This document shows positions 11,794-21,202 of a stretch of 64,000 nucleotides of DNA, piece after piece. The stretch comes from Oscheius onirici (lineage: Eukaryota > Nematoda > Chromadorea > Rhabditida > Rhabditidae), in NCBI GenBank assembly GCA_932521025.1, contig OW051470.1, forward strand, positions 3,520,501 to 3,584,500, given 5' to 3'. Numbering within the stretch: position 1 is the stretch's first letter; each line of letters begins with the position of its first letter. A program made the translations under genes and the position numbers. A model generated the notes under the pieces. The model had not been told where the DNA came from. It saw only the letters and a list, made by a program, of their open reading frames with translations, and ran no database searches.

Positions 11794-11907
11794 AATGGTC
11801 ACTTTGCAAAAATCTTGGCAGGGTATCCAACGTTTGCGTGCTGTAGCCAAATTGATATAACGTGTAAACATTGGATATTCAGCCAAGATTTTTGCAAAGT
11901 GACCATT
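11794..11907. repeat. 114-nt near-perfect hairpin (miRNA-precursor-sized)
   Basis: The left arm (11794-11835) and right arm (11866-11907) pair over about 42 positions. The outer 26 bases, beginning AATGGTCACTTTGCAAAAAT, pair perfectly; the inner part pairs with a few mismatches or G-U pairs. The loop is about 30 bases. Size, arm length and small loop are like a microRNA precursor, but a tiny foldback transposon would look the same, especially as other foldback repeats flank it. Confidence 0.55.
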
Positions 11908-12239
11908 CAATGGCAGTCAATAACGGTGTTGACTGGATAGCGGAGAACTTGTTGATATGGAAAGCACAATTAGAAGAAGGTTTATACCAAAACGGCAACA
12001 CTATTATATACAGGATACCCGTACTAAATTGGGCACAACCAGGAAACAAGTCTTATAGACCGTAAAGCATAGGGGGATTGGGAAGAGAGAGAGAGAGAGT
12101 TAGTGAGGGAAATATAGCGTTATGGGCATTTACACGACATCTGAGCAAAATTGGACTAAAACTGACAAAAATTAGGAAATTATAGAAGAAATAAATGTTA
12201 AGGAATGAGGTAACAAAAAGTGGAGATCATACTTTTCCA

Positions 12240-14103
12240 TTAGGCACGTAACTCGGGATCGGTGCAACGGTATGTTTTCCTCTTCTCTGTTGTCGAATCT
12301 GAAATCAGATGTTTACAGAAAATTGTACTGGATGTTACCCGGAGAAGGAACAATACGACAAGAGCGGCAACTGCTATGGTTCCGATGACCAACATAATCT
12401 TTGCCAAGGTGTAAGCCCACCACTCCGTGTTGATAAGTTCGGATCGAATCAGCTCCAGATTCTCCGAGTCAATTTCTACATCTTCGTACACACAAATGAC
12501 CGGCATTATTGTGGATTTCATCTGAGTGAGATCGACAGGGAACTTGAGTCCTTCGCCTTTGCCCTTCCACATTTCGATGTTGACCTGAGACCGTCGTTTG
12601 GCACGTAAAAGAGTTCCAGTTCTCTGAAAACGGCACTTATTTTGAAACGCAAAATTACGAACTGGCTCAACGTCGATGGTGATGGAATCGCGCTCTCTGT
12701 CCGGCTCATCAAGGCCTTTGATAGTTTTCCGAACTTCGTTATCGGTAAAAAGGAAATTTGGCATGGAGATCATCACGGGAGGTTGACCACGGAGACACTG
12801 GGAAATGTCCATCATCCCGTTCGGCCAGCATCCAGTATCATTTTGAGAGTCGAAGAAGAGCTTGTCGGTTGGGTTGCAGAATCCCTTATTGTAGTCTTCG
12901 CTATAGTCGAGTACTTTGGATGGCATGATGAACCGATAGGCGGGGATTCCGTGTACGACGACTTCTCTGTCGAATTCGAGCCAGACTGATCTGAATACGA
13001 AACATAGAATGCATCAAAATATGCCATACCGGCAAAGTTGAGTGACAAAAACGTGCAACTTTTCCTCTTTTTTGATGAATGGATGGAGAAGAGATCCGTC
13101 GGTTCCTTGTATTTTGCGGGATTCTTTCGTCGTCCACCACGAGTCTTCCAATTGTTCGTTACCATTCCAAGATACAATCTTTCCCAGATCAGCTGGATTA
13201 TTCGAGCCATCTAATATTTCAAAGACTCCATCTTCAGTGTTGTTCTTCTGAAACAAGGAGCAAAGTTATTATTTCAAAATCCAGTCACTTCATAGAAGAG
13301 TCCAATGCGATCGGGAAGGTCAAGGATAGAATCACACACGAAGTTCATGAAAGGTATTTCGCACACCTAAATAGTAATGTTTGAGGGTAGAAGTATAAAG
13401 CGTACCTTATCGAGGAAGGGGTCTTTGTATCCTTCGAAAAGAAGCTCGCCAACTTCCACTTCAAGGAAGGCTGTTTGCGAAAGAAGAGTAGTGGCAGCAG
13501 CCCGCATATTTGCCTGGTTAGCGGCTTCAATGAACTTCTGAAGCAAAGTTTCAGATGAAATCTGACGTTTGTCAAACCTGATAGATCAAGTTGGGAACCC
13601 AGACACGATTACCAAGAATACAAGTGTCACAAGAGGCCGTATCGTTGAAGTAATAAGACTGGAAGCGATTGTACTTCACACGACCCTTCTCTGCGGAAAT
13701 AAGCTGAAATGATCGTGTTAGGAATACAAAATAATTAGTACTTTGTGTTCCATCTTCTTGTCAAAGACATAAGGACCGGATTGTGTAACTTCTGGGATAG
13801 CACCGGCCATGAATTCGTCGGGATTTTTAACAGAGTAGACGTAAATGTTGAATGTCTGCCGATATGTAGGGTGGAGCCATTTGTCCATTAAACGACTGCC
13901 TTCAACTAGCTTCGCATTCTAGAAATTGATCGTTACAAGGATTTTCAGTACAAGACGTACCTCCAGTATACCGGACTGAACTACCTTCGGAATAATAAAG
14001 AAATATAGTGCTATCCCAACCAACAAAGACAGAGCAACAGAAAGAAGAATGCATAGCATCAACCGACTTTTACAGGATTTCGGAGAATCCTTTTCTTTCG
14101 TCA
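12240..14103 (-). CDS. CD36/LIMP-2/SR-B family scavenger receptor
   Basis: Multi-exon membrane glycoprotein of about 500 residues with the full CD36 layout. A short cytoplasmic N-terminus (MTKEKDSPKSCKSR) is followed by a transmembrane helix (LMLCILLSVALSLLVGIALY). The large lumenal domain contains PYVFDKKMEHKLISAEKGRV, NRVWVPNLIYQKFIEAANQA, IGLFYEKNNTEDGVFEILDG, SWWTTKESRKIQGTDGSLLH and CLRGQPPVMISMPNFLFTD with paired cysteines. A second helix near the C-terminus (ALVVLFLLRV region) precedes a short tail (TYRCTDPELRA). Family members bind lipids, lipoproteins or apoptotic cells at the surface, or act as lysosomal membrane proteins. The start ATG directly follows CCATTTTCAG. CED-6/GULP, an engulfment adaptor, is encoded in the same window at 40-42 kb, but no direct link is shown. 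Confidence 0.93.
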
Positions 14104-15376
14104 TCTGAAAATGGACTGTTTCGAAGGAAACAAAGCAAATGCGGTAAAGAATAAGCAGAATGAACAGAGAAATGGCCTTGGGGGATAGGCGTAATAGAGA
14201 ATAGAATGACAGTTCCACACAACGCTCCGCGTCACAGTAGAGATAGCAAAAACTTGTAGAGAACGAAAATATCGTACAATTAAAGGCTTACGTCTAAGAG
14301 AACCTGCACTCAATAAAAGAAACATAACAATTGCGAACAAGAAGGAAGTTATGTAGCCAGGAAATTGTGGCCCAATCTTTAATAAATTACTTTGATGTTT
14401 TTAGCAAGGAGCTTGCATGTGGTAGGGGAGCTTTGGAGAACATTTTGGCACAAGAAACTGGCAATAAAATTGGGGAAACGCGAAGGAAAGAACTGAAAAA
14501 AGGCCTCAAGAAAACGCAATATATTTTCCCGCCAAATGTTTAAAACCCAAACTATGGTACAGTGCGCGGCAATTGAAATTAAGCTTACTTTTTCAGACTT
14601 TTGTCAGTATTAAAAAAGTGAGAGATGGTTTGAGTATTGAGTAGACTAACTCCGCCTTTTAAGTCTGTCTTTTCAACCGCAAGGAAATGCACTAGACATC
14701 ATGTTTTTTTCGTAGGTCATAAGGGCGTAAATTGTTGTGGCTATTTAAGTGCGAACCAAAACAGTGACAAAATGGAGAGGCTGGAAGGAAAAAGTTGGCG
14801 TCAGATAATAACATCACATCATTGCCAATCAGAGTACAGGAATAAGAAAAAGGAGCGAGTTAATCGGTCTTTCAATGCACCTAATCTCGGCGTTCAAAGT
14901 CGACCACCGGTTCAAGGACTCCCTTTTCGAATGACAATAGTCAGGCAGACCTCGTTTCCTCAACCTTATTTAAGCCGATTTATCATGCAAGAGAAAACAG
15001 TTTTCTGGATCAATAAGAGGTGAATGTTGTTAGGATTGAGGTGAGACACTGAGCTGTTTTTGCAAGATGACAGTTTAATTCTTGTTCACTTATGGGAGTC
15101 ATGAGTTTGTTCCTCTGAACCTCTTTCCTGTTTCAGAGTGAGATCAAGTATATGATTTTGGCCTGGCTGAGCCATAATTGATGAGTACTTAGGAAGAGGA
15201 ACCAGTTTGACTGGGAAAGTACCCCGAACTGACAGGACTATTCGATTGAGAGTCGAATTAGAACTGAGAATAAGACTATTGGACGGACGGTTTACATCTC
15301 AAAAAACACTTGTTGCGAGTTTTCACCTTGAGTGTTTACCGAAAAATGGTTCAAAAGACGATTTGTTCGTCTAATA
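14104..15376. other. Intergenic, no gene seen
   Basis: Upstream flank of the CD36 gene followed by sequence without recognisable genes. The longest frame (about 128 codons at 14.64-15.02 kb) has no domain, no good start context and no intron signals, so I do not call it. Confidence 0.4.
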
Positions 15377-15855
15377 TTAGGGCGCGTCAGAAGTCTCCGT
15401 AGTACTACAGCTACCCTTCAAATTGTTCGGATCGGTCTGGGATTGTTCCTGGGGGACCACGAAAAAAATTATTGAGAGCTTTTGGGACACTTTGGATTTT
15501 GGGATCAAGGGTTACGGTAGCTTTGAAAATCGGACCAAAAACGTATTTTCGCGATAACTTTTTGAGGTTAGGAGATACAAAAAAATGGTCAACTACAAAA
15601 AAAAATCACCTCATCGAGACGCAGCTTTCTTTTTTTGAAAAACGTATTTTACTCTTTCGCGCAAAAAGTTATTCGACTTTTCATTTTTCGAGGAAATGGC
15701 GCAGTGCTTGTGCGTTAACCGCGCTGGAGCGACCAGGGTTCGAGTCCGCCGAGAGGAAATTTTTGTGTTTTTTAACAGTAGCATTTTACTGTGCTAAATA
15801 TTACTCCTGTAAAATATCCGCAGTACTACGGGACACGACTTCTGACGCGCCCTAA
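15377..15855 (+). mobile_element. TA-flanked TIR element carrying a tRNA-like sequence (single-arm copy)
   Basis: The element begins TTAGGGCGCGTCAGAAGTC and ends with GACTTCTGACGCGCCCTAA, an inverted terminal repeat. TA dinucleotides flank both ends (15375-15376 and 15856-15857), like Tc1/mariner-type insertions. At 15690-15757 it carries an A-box-like GGCGCAGTG and a B-box GGTTCGAGTCC. The interior closely matches the inverted arm at 27.7-28.17 kb and, less closely, 26.2-26.6 kb. A 127-codon open frame crosses it, but it translates the tRNA-like part and is not conserved in the diverged copy, so it is probably fortuitous. Confidence 0.8.
15690..15757 (+). other. tRNA-like sequence inside the TIR element
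   Basis: GGCGCAGTG resembles the pol III A box and GGTTCGAGTCC at 15737-15747 is a perfect B box, at about the spacing of a tRNA gene. The T-stem does not pair well (CAGGG against CCGCC), so this is a tRNA-derived sequence, not a functional tRNA. Matching sequences occur at about 26484-26550, 26906-26976, 27228-27295 (minus) and 27806-27873 (minus). Confidence 0.7.
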
Positions 15856-16143
15856 TAGAACCCCTTCCTGCCTTGAATTCCTGTGGAGACCGAAATTGTG
15901 GGAGAAAGGGAACGGTCGCCAAGTTCAAGTGTCTTACTTGAGGAATTCGTCAAGGATGAGAGAGAGAAAGGGAAAAACAGATTGGGGCAATTCTTGACAA
16001 AGGGAAAGTACGAGGTATCAATCAGGATGAGTTAAGAGGTGATAGAGAAAGATAGGAAATTGTTGTGGTGGAAACACGAAATAGCAGGGACCGACGAGAC
16101 GACCGGTTTAGACGCGCGACCCCTGAAGAATTACATGAACAAG

Positions 16144-16280
16144 TGTTGTGGAGCGGGATTTCCTGTCAAGACGCGTCACAACTAAGCCCGTTTCTACAAG
16201 TATCTTTGTGACCTTTGTGTGTTAGTTGTGTCTGTAAAGTCTTTGACTGTTGGCCCGTCTATCTTTCTCGTGTTACAACA
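16144..16280 (+). mobile_element. Putative 5' LTR of a retrotransposon remnant
   Basis: A 137-bp stretch starts TGTTGT and ends ACAACA, the inverted hexamers expected at LTR boundaries. Three bases downstream lies TGGCGATCTAGGAAG, which has the TGG start of a primer-binding site complementary to a tRNA CCA end. A gag-like ORF begins 36 bases further on. I found no matching 3' LTR and no reverse transcriptase frame downstream, so only a fragment remains. The call rests on the combination of these signals. Confidence 0.45.
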
Positions 16281-16315
16281 AATGGCGATCTAGGAAGTAG
16301 AACTACCACGGAAGG

Positions 16316-16507
16316 ATGACCCCAAGGAAGACGACCCCAAAGAAGACGATTCCACAAGCTCAAGATGACGTAGTGAAGATGTTGATGGAGCAGCTGAAGG
16401 AGCAGCAGGCACGTAACGAAAGGATGCGGAAGGAGCATCAAGAAGAGATGATGCAGATGATGGAGAAGATGTGGAAGTGGAGATGTGGAGCGAAGACACA
16501 CTTTTGA
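16316..16507 (+). pseudogene. Gag N-terminus-like fragment of an LTR retrotransposon
   Basis: The 63-codon frame reads MTPRKTTPKKTIPQAQDDVV and then a glutamine/glutamate/methionine-rich helix (MRKEHQEEMMQMMEKMWKWR). Such charged coiled starts just behind a primer-binding site are typical of Ty3/gypsy or BEL/Pao gag proteins. The frame stops soon after and nothing coherent continues to 17.4 kb, so the element looks decayed. Confidence 0.4.
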
Positions 16508-17421
16508 GGAACAGTTCAAGTCTCTACACAGATCTGTTTAGATAGAAACTACTGATCTTCGAAAGACCTGTTGACAAGAGAAATCTCTCTAAAACATCAC
16601 AAAGTAAATGCATCCAATACTCATGAGTCGACCAGAATCTCAATACCGTTATGAACTCACGATAAAAGTCTGGTGTCAGGAACACTGCTGCCAAGGAAGT
16701 AAGGATAACCGATTGTGGTCACCCAAAGAAAGAACCTGTAGAAAGATGATGTCAACAGCTAGACACAAAGCATAAAAGGAGTCGCGACAACGAAACATTC
16801 AAAGGTTTCGACAGATAGTCATCTCTTGCCATAAAATACGGGAGAAATCATCCCGAAAACGGTCTTTAGGAAGTCTCGACTAATCGAAGTCTCAAGGTCA
16901 ATCCATTTCGGTCCGAAAAACAAGCAGCCATTCAGACTCTGGTCAGCGGACAACTCGAGAAAAAGATAATAATCAGTAGATTCGATTATAATGTTGTAAA
17001 GGAGGAGAGAAGAGAGGACAAGGCTACGCTCTAGTAACCGCATTGACCTGGTTGACCCCGACTGACTACCTGACACTTTCTCTTGTGTTTTCGACACAGA
17101 CCAGCAGAGAAAGACAAGGGATCGAAAATGACGGTTCTGCGCTCTGATGCTGTAATCATTTGTTTTCTTACCCAAAAGGTCGCTCTGACGGGTTTCCTCT
17201 TGGACAGAAAGGTGGAGAAAACCGCCTTGACCAATCATTGGTGGTATTTGTGTGACAAAAAGACTGGGAGTGAAGAAGATTTGAGAAACTGGTAGATTTA
17301 CATACTGCAGGGAACATGCGTATACGACAACAAGAATTTATGAACCGTGGTCGACCGGTTTACTCTCAAAGGTTTCTATTGGCGGGGGTTGGGGACAAGG
17401 TCGGGGCAAAGTTCCAAAGGC
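16508..17421. other. Probable decayed mobile DNA, no gene seen
   Basis: About 900 bases without recognisable domains or splice structure, following the gag-like fragment and running to the border of the duplicated gene pair. Short frames on both strands overlap each other and carry no motif. Confidence 0.35.
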
Positions 17422-17455
17422 AAAAGTTCCGTCAGTGTATGTTTATTAGCAGTTT

Positions 17456-17755
17456 CTATGTCTTCTTTTCCGGCGTCTTCGGCTTGAAGATTTGGTCGGA
17501 TGGCGGCACATTGAGAGTGTCGTAGGCGGCACTGTTCCACTTGACTTTCGTTGCCTGGTCCTCCGGAGCTCGAATGTTCCAGGGAGCAGGAGTCGACCAC
17601 CAACTCGTGACACTGGCCAAGGCTGTTCCAGCGTATCCACGCAGTGTGTCCACCACAGAAGACGGCGGCGGAGGCGGAGGGTCTATGGTTTCCGGTAGAG
17701 CTTCGTACTGATTGGCGTCGTCGACGGGAGCAGCAGGAGTAGTCGGCGTTGTCAT
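17456..17755 (-). CDS. Small proline-rich acidic protein, copy 1, unknown
   Basis: Intronless frame of 99 codons beginning [20 protein letters not shown]. It has a run of seven prolines (residues about 24-30), a short hydrophobic/tryptophan segment ([17 protein letters not shown]) and a lysine-rich end (PKTPEKKT). An upstream in-frame ATG at 17851 would extend it by 32 residues, but that would run across the TATA-like promoter of the divergent neighbour, so I prefer the inner start. An AATAAA on the coding strand follows the stop. I do not recognise the family. The encoded protein is identical to that of the copy at 43810-44109, which suggests a real gene under recent duplication or conversion. 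Confidence 0.65.
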   Translation of the reverse strand: MTTPTTPAAPVDDANQYEALPETIDPPPPPPSSVVDTLRGYAGTALASVTSWWSTPAPWNIRAPEDQATKVKWNSAAYDTLNVPPSDQIFKPKTPEKKT

Positions 17756-17865
17756 CGTCAGTAGAACTGACCTTTTTTCAAATGTATCATGTCTTGTCAC
17801 GACTAATCCTCCGCCTCTCTTTATAAGACAAAGGTTCCAGTTGGAACTCATTCAAGCTTTCAACC
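17756..17865. promoter_or_regulatory. Bidirectional promoter between the divergent small genes, copy 1
   Basis: Only 110 bases separate the two start codons. On the plus strand a TATA-like TTATAAG at 17821 lies 45 bases before the ATG of the basic protein, implying a very short 5' leader. No equally clear TATA box faces the other way. The spacer is identical in the second copy. Confidence 0.5.
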
Positions 17866-18108
17866 ATGGCTCGTGTGGCTGCCAACTCCGAACCTGCCAA
17901 TCCGAAGAAGACTGCTGCCAGGAAGAAGCCCGTCGTCGTCAGTTCCACGTCGGAAAAGAGCCCGAAGAAGACGACTCCGGCCAAGAAGACCGTCCAGAAG
18001 TCGGAGGAAAAGAAGACTCCGAAGACTACTGCAGTCGGCCAGACAGGACGCTTCGTCAACAAGGAGGGCAGAACCGTCAGCAGCCGCATCACCACCAAGA
18101 AGACCTAG
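17866..18108 (+). CDS. Small lysine-rich histone H1-tail-like basic protein, copy 1
   Basis: Intronless frame of 80 codons. The composition is dominated by Lys, Thr, Ser, Pro and Ala in KKT/PKK repeats ([30 protein letters not shown]), as in the C-terminal tail of linker histones or small sperm/nuclear basic proteins, but there is no globular H1 winged-helix domain. The C-terminal third ([20 protein letters not shown]) is less repetitive and could be a specific motif. A TATA-like box sits 45 bases upstream and an AATAAA follows the stop, so this looks like a compact, possibly strongly expressed gene. The protein is identical to the copy at 43457-43699. Function unknown; a DNA-binding or chromatin role is only an inference from composition. 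Confidence 0.7.
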   Translation: MARVAANSEPANPKKTAARKKPVVVSSTSEKSPKKTTPAKKTVQKSEEKKTPKTTAVGQTGRFVNKEGRTVSSRITTKKT

Positions 18109-18790
18109 CTCAATATGAAATAAACAGTCGTGGTCGTCTTCTCTTTTTGGGTATTAGTCAGTCTGTTTCTTCTTTTGTACTTCAGTTAGTTGCTTCTTAA
18201 AACCATCCGGTGGTGTTAGTTGAGAAACCGAGTCCATTCTTTTAGTTTGTTCCCTTTGGTAGAACTTCCCTAATGTCTCCTATACCTATAGTGCTCATTC
18301 TGGATCTGTCAACTGTGATTCCTTTCTTTGACCCAGCGATTCTTACAGCTGTGACCTATCCAGTTTCAATCTGAAGAAAAAAACTGAAAAAAAAAATTGA
18401 AAATGAGAATTTCGCGGGCATTTCGAAATCAGACGCGCCTTCGCGCCATGAAAAATTTTGGGACAGCCCCAAAATGCGGAAAACCTAAAACAAAAAAAAA
18501 GACCCATTCCGCGCGGAACCCAAAATGAACTCGCTACAGTTTGAACGCGGCCAATTTGAACGTCGCCATTCTGGAGGTGCGACATTTTGCACGACGTTTT
18601 TACGTAATCACGTATTTTCTATTCCGCAATTAGCGTTTCCCGAAAATATTCGTCATTTTTCATTTTTTCCGGAATTTCTTCCATTTTTGCCTAGTCTTCC
18701 AGTATTTTTTTTCTTTATTGTGCTATTGCCTTGTAAAAACATTTATGCATACTATAACGGTCATTTTAGAGCCAGCCAAGTTAAAATCAT

Positions 18791-18997
18791 GCCCTAGAAG
18801 TCGAGCACCAGCCGGAGAACCTAAAACGGAGGAGGAGAAAAACGAAGGACGTCGATAACTATCTCATACTACTTCTTCAACACAAAGGCGACAAATCATA
18901 CGTCTACGAACACTTTTACAAGTTAGTTTTTCGGTTTATCGTAATTATTTTTTATTCTTTCAGACGTAAACTGTTCTGTACAAGTGCAGACTTGTAA
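18791..18997 (+). other. Candidate exon pair inside the 1.6-kb TIR element
   Basis: An open stretch without an ATG (18791-18921) encodes a basic run (RRRRKTKDVDNYLILLLQHK, then GDKSYVYEHFYK). A 42-base intron (18922-18963, GTTAGT to TTTCAG) joins it in frame to RKLFCTSADL and a stop. The intron is canonical for this genome. The 5' end is missing or lies in an upstream exon I could not place. Product unknown. Confidence 0.3.
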
Positions 18998-19019
18998 AAA
19001 CTACCGGTAAGACGACAGA

Positions 19020-19227
19020 ATGCCTCCGGTATCACGACGACGACCCAAACCCGTCTTTAAATCAGGTAAAGTTATTTTCAAATGGTCTGACTCAACATTC
19101 AGGCCTCAAGCGAAAAACTAGGACCAGACTGGCCGAAGATGTCGTCCTTCTCAATGGAGCTGTGTCGAAAACGTGGAAGAAGAAACCGCAAGGACAAATA
19201 GCTGTTGAAGAATGGTACAGCCATTAA
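19020..19227 (+). CDS. Small spliced basic ORF inside the 1.6-kb TIR element
   Basis: Two exons (19020-19065 and 19103-19227) around a 37-base intron (GTAAAG to ATTCAG) encode 56 residues starting MPPVSRRRPKPVFKSG and ending GQIAVEEWYSH. The splice junction keeps the frame and both sides are basic, which argues for a genuine gene or exon set. Downstream, after another GTAAGT/TTTTAG pair, a further open stretch (AIKRPIYLHSLKDIRKK, about 19.28-19.385 kb) may be a third exon of a longer transcript. No known domain. Being enclosed by the inverted repeats, it may be captured host sequence or element-encoded cargo. Confidence 0.4.
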
Positions 19228-20222
19228 AAGTAAGTTATTTCTGTATTTTGCGAGGATATTTTAGTCTTCCTTATTACAGCAACGGCCATCAAAAGACCCA
19301 TCTATCTTCACTCACTGAAAGACATCAGAAAAAAACAGGCGGACACAACTAGCCTCTTACTGCGCGAGTTTCCTGTCAAAAAGGTATGGGTTTGTTCTTC
19401 TATACAACAATCATCCTCGGTGTCACAATCATCCAGCACTAAAATTGTACTTATAGATGATTCAATAAACTTTTCTAAAAGAATTACTTGTTCGTGTCCA
19501 AGATTTACTGCTACAAATTGATTTTTATCAAGAAAATTAAATTTATCCAGTTTTTACTCACCCACAAGAGCCGGAAAGTTGAACAACGCGATGGCATATG
19601 TCCGTTTCTTATCCCATTTATTGTTTTCGTCATAAAAACGGGAAAAATGACCGAAAATAGCTAAAAACCATAAAGAGGAGTATATTTTAGGGAAACGGTA
19701 ATGGCGGAATAGAAAATACGTGATTACGTAAAAACGTCGTGCAAAATGTCGCACCTCCAGAATGGCGACGTTCAAACTGGCCGCGCTCAAAATGGACGGC
19801 GCAAAAGTGGGACGTTTTCAAAGTGGTTTTCCGCATTTTGGTGCTGTTCCAAAATTTTTGGTTGGGGTGGCTAACCCGGCCGGCCCGTTTAAAATTGGGC
19901 CCGGGCCGGCCCTATTTTTCGTGGTGGGACCAACGCTTTGAATTCAAATTTTGTTTTTCAATTTTTTTGTTTTCTGGCCGGATTGTGTAATTTTGAGCGT
20001 GGGTAAAGGATTTGACGCTGAATGAGGGCTACAGTAACCTGCTGGTAAATCCTAAATAACCATTCCGGCTTTTCGTGTTTCGTATCACGTCGGTTTTTAT
20101 TTTCTATTCTTCATTAGTCTTTAAAAATTCTTTGTAATTTACAAAAATTTCAAATCACTTCTTCTTTCTTTTTTCATTCGGTTCCTTATCTTCATTTTCT
20201 CCCAACCTTGTTTTAGACGAGA

Positions 20223-21012
20223 ATGTCTGGGTGTTCCCCTTCGGAGAAACAGGGAGACGATTCCGCCAACACTCCCCGTCACACGGACGCGGCTCACATT
20301 CCGGACGTCACTTGTAAAGGCAGAAACGACTCAAACTTCACACGAAAATGGAAAAGATACTTTATCGATGCCAGAGATAACACTTCTTCTGTCGAAACAG
20401 TGCACCGCCTCGGCTCGATACTTCGAAGAGCCCTTAGCAACGGCGATTACATAGCAGAACTCTGCGATCAGATGAAGTGTAAGCAAGAGGAGGACGAACG
20501 TCGCATTGCCGACCTAGAAGCCGAAAATAGACAACTGAAGGTATAGATCGTTTTCTACTGCGAACCATTTTTTTCAGAGGGAACGGCATTCGTTGCTTGA
20601 ACAGGTTCGTGAATACGAAGAACTCGAACGATTCAACAAGCGTGAAGAGGAGATGCTCAAAAGCAAGATATATGAGAATAACAGGATGAATCAGCCGTCG
20701 TCGACGGTAATCGCCTTTCTTTGTCCTCAAACTATTACTGTTTAGCCCGAAGAGTTGTTCACCGACGGAAAAAGTCCTAGCGTTGCTCAATTGAAGAAAT
20801 ATTTCACTGATCAGGGTGATATCTCGTCGAAGCCTCCAAAACCTTATGGAACCACACCTCCGGCAGAGCCCAGACAACATCGAGGAGTCTACCAACATAG
20901 CATCAAATACGCTCGAAGGTTTTAGCCTATTGTAACCTCAAGTATTGTTCAATTTAGGTCGAAGTCTGTTACTCGACCAATTGGAATCCTGAAGAAACCG
21001 AACTATATCTGA
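20223..21012 (+). CDS. Coiled-coil protein of about 220 residues, unknown
   Basis: Four exons with introns of about 39 bases. Residues about 35-70 (NFTRKWKRYFIDARDNTSSV, then VHRLGSILRRALSNGDYIA) look folded. They are followed by a long charged helix (CKQEEDERRIADLEAENRQL, then RHSLLEQVREYEELERFNKR) typical of a parallel coiled coil. The C-terminus is basic and proline-rich (KPPKPYGTTPPAEP) and ends RPIGILKKPNYI. No signal peptide or membrane segment. I do not recognise the family. It lies 190 bases upstream of the capping enzyme on the same strand and could share its transcription unit. Confidence 0.75.
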
Positions 21013-21202
21013 TCGAAAAACCTTTCTGTGTATTAATCGTATTTGCCACATTCATGAATACTGACCACTTTTAAATTACCGTGTTCTATGTCTACCGTTG
21101 GGGTAACGCGCTCTATCTTACTTTTATTTCAAAACGTTTCGCCAATGTTCATAGTGTAAATCACTCGTTTGACTTTACAATTATGTGTATTTTCGGCTGC
21201 GA

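Larger units (their letters stand above)
17422..18263. repeat. Copy 1 of an inverted duplication holding a divergent gene pair
   Basis: This segment matches, in reverse complement, 43321-44143. From 17422 to about 18183 the two copies look identical in every stretch I compared, including the spacer between the genes. From about 18184 to 18263 they still align but with several substitutions and indels, and beyond that similarity fades. At the 17422 end the match stops sharply. Confidence 0.9.
18384..19970. mobile_element. 1.6-kb element with about 270-bp terminal inverted repeats
   Basis: The left arm (about 18384-18650) and the right arm (about 19660-19970) are inverted copies sharing TTTGAACGTCGCCATTCTGG, GTGCGACATTTTGCACGACG and TTTTTACGTAATCACGTATT, plus CCAAAATGCGGAAAACC further out. 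The right arm holds a GC-rich insertion (GGGCCCGGGCCGGCCC) absent from the left. The interior (about 18.78-19.48 kb) is not repeat-like and holds small ORFs with canonical introns. Exact ends and target duplications are unclear because the outermost parts are A/T runs. Confidence 0.7.

Noticed and set aside
15690-15757. Functional tRNA genes at the A/B-box sites (also 26.5, 26.9, 27.25, 27.84, 33.78 and 59.26 kb)
   Set aside because: B boxes are good but acceptor and T stems do not pair and no anticodon arm can be placed, so these are tRNA-derived repeats or relics.
15472-15855. 127-codon ORF repeated nearly identically at 27725-28090
   Set aside because: It spans the tRNA-like sequence and the TIR of a repeat; the diverged copy at 26.2-26.6 kb does not keep the frame and no domain is present. 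It is conserved because the DNA repeat is young.
17756-17851. Upstream ATG extending the proline-rich small protein by 32 residues
   Set aside because: It would place coding sequence over the TATA-like promoter of the neighbour; the added residues look like translated spacer. Not excluded, since identical copies cannot discriminate.
17712-18200. 162-codon and 103-codon frames overlapping the divergent small genes, also present in the second copy
   Set aside because: They are shadow frames of the duplicated DNA; they run through both genes and the spacer and read low-complexity sequence in the wrong frame.
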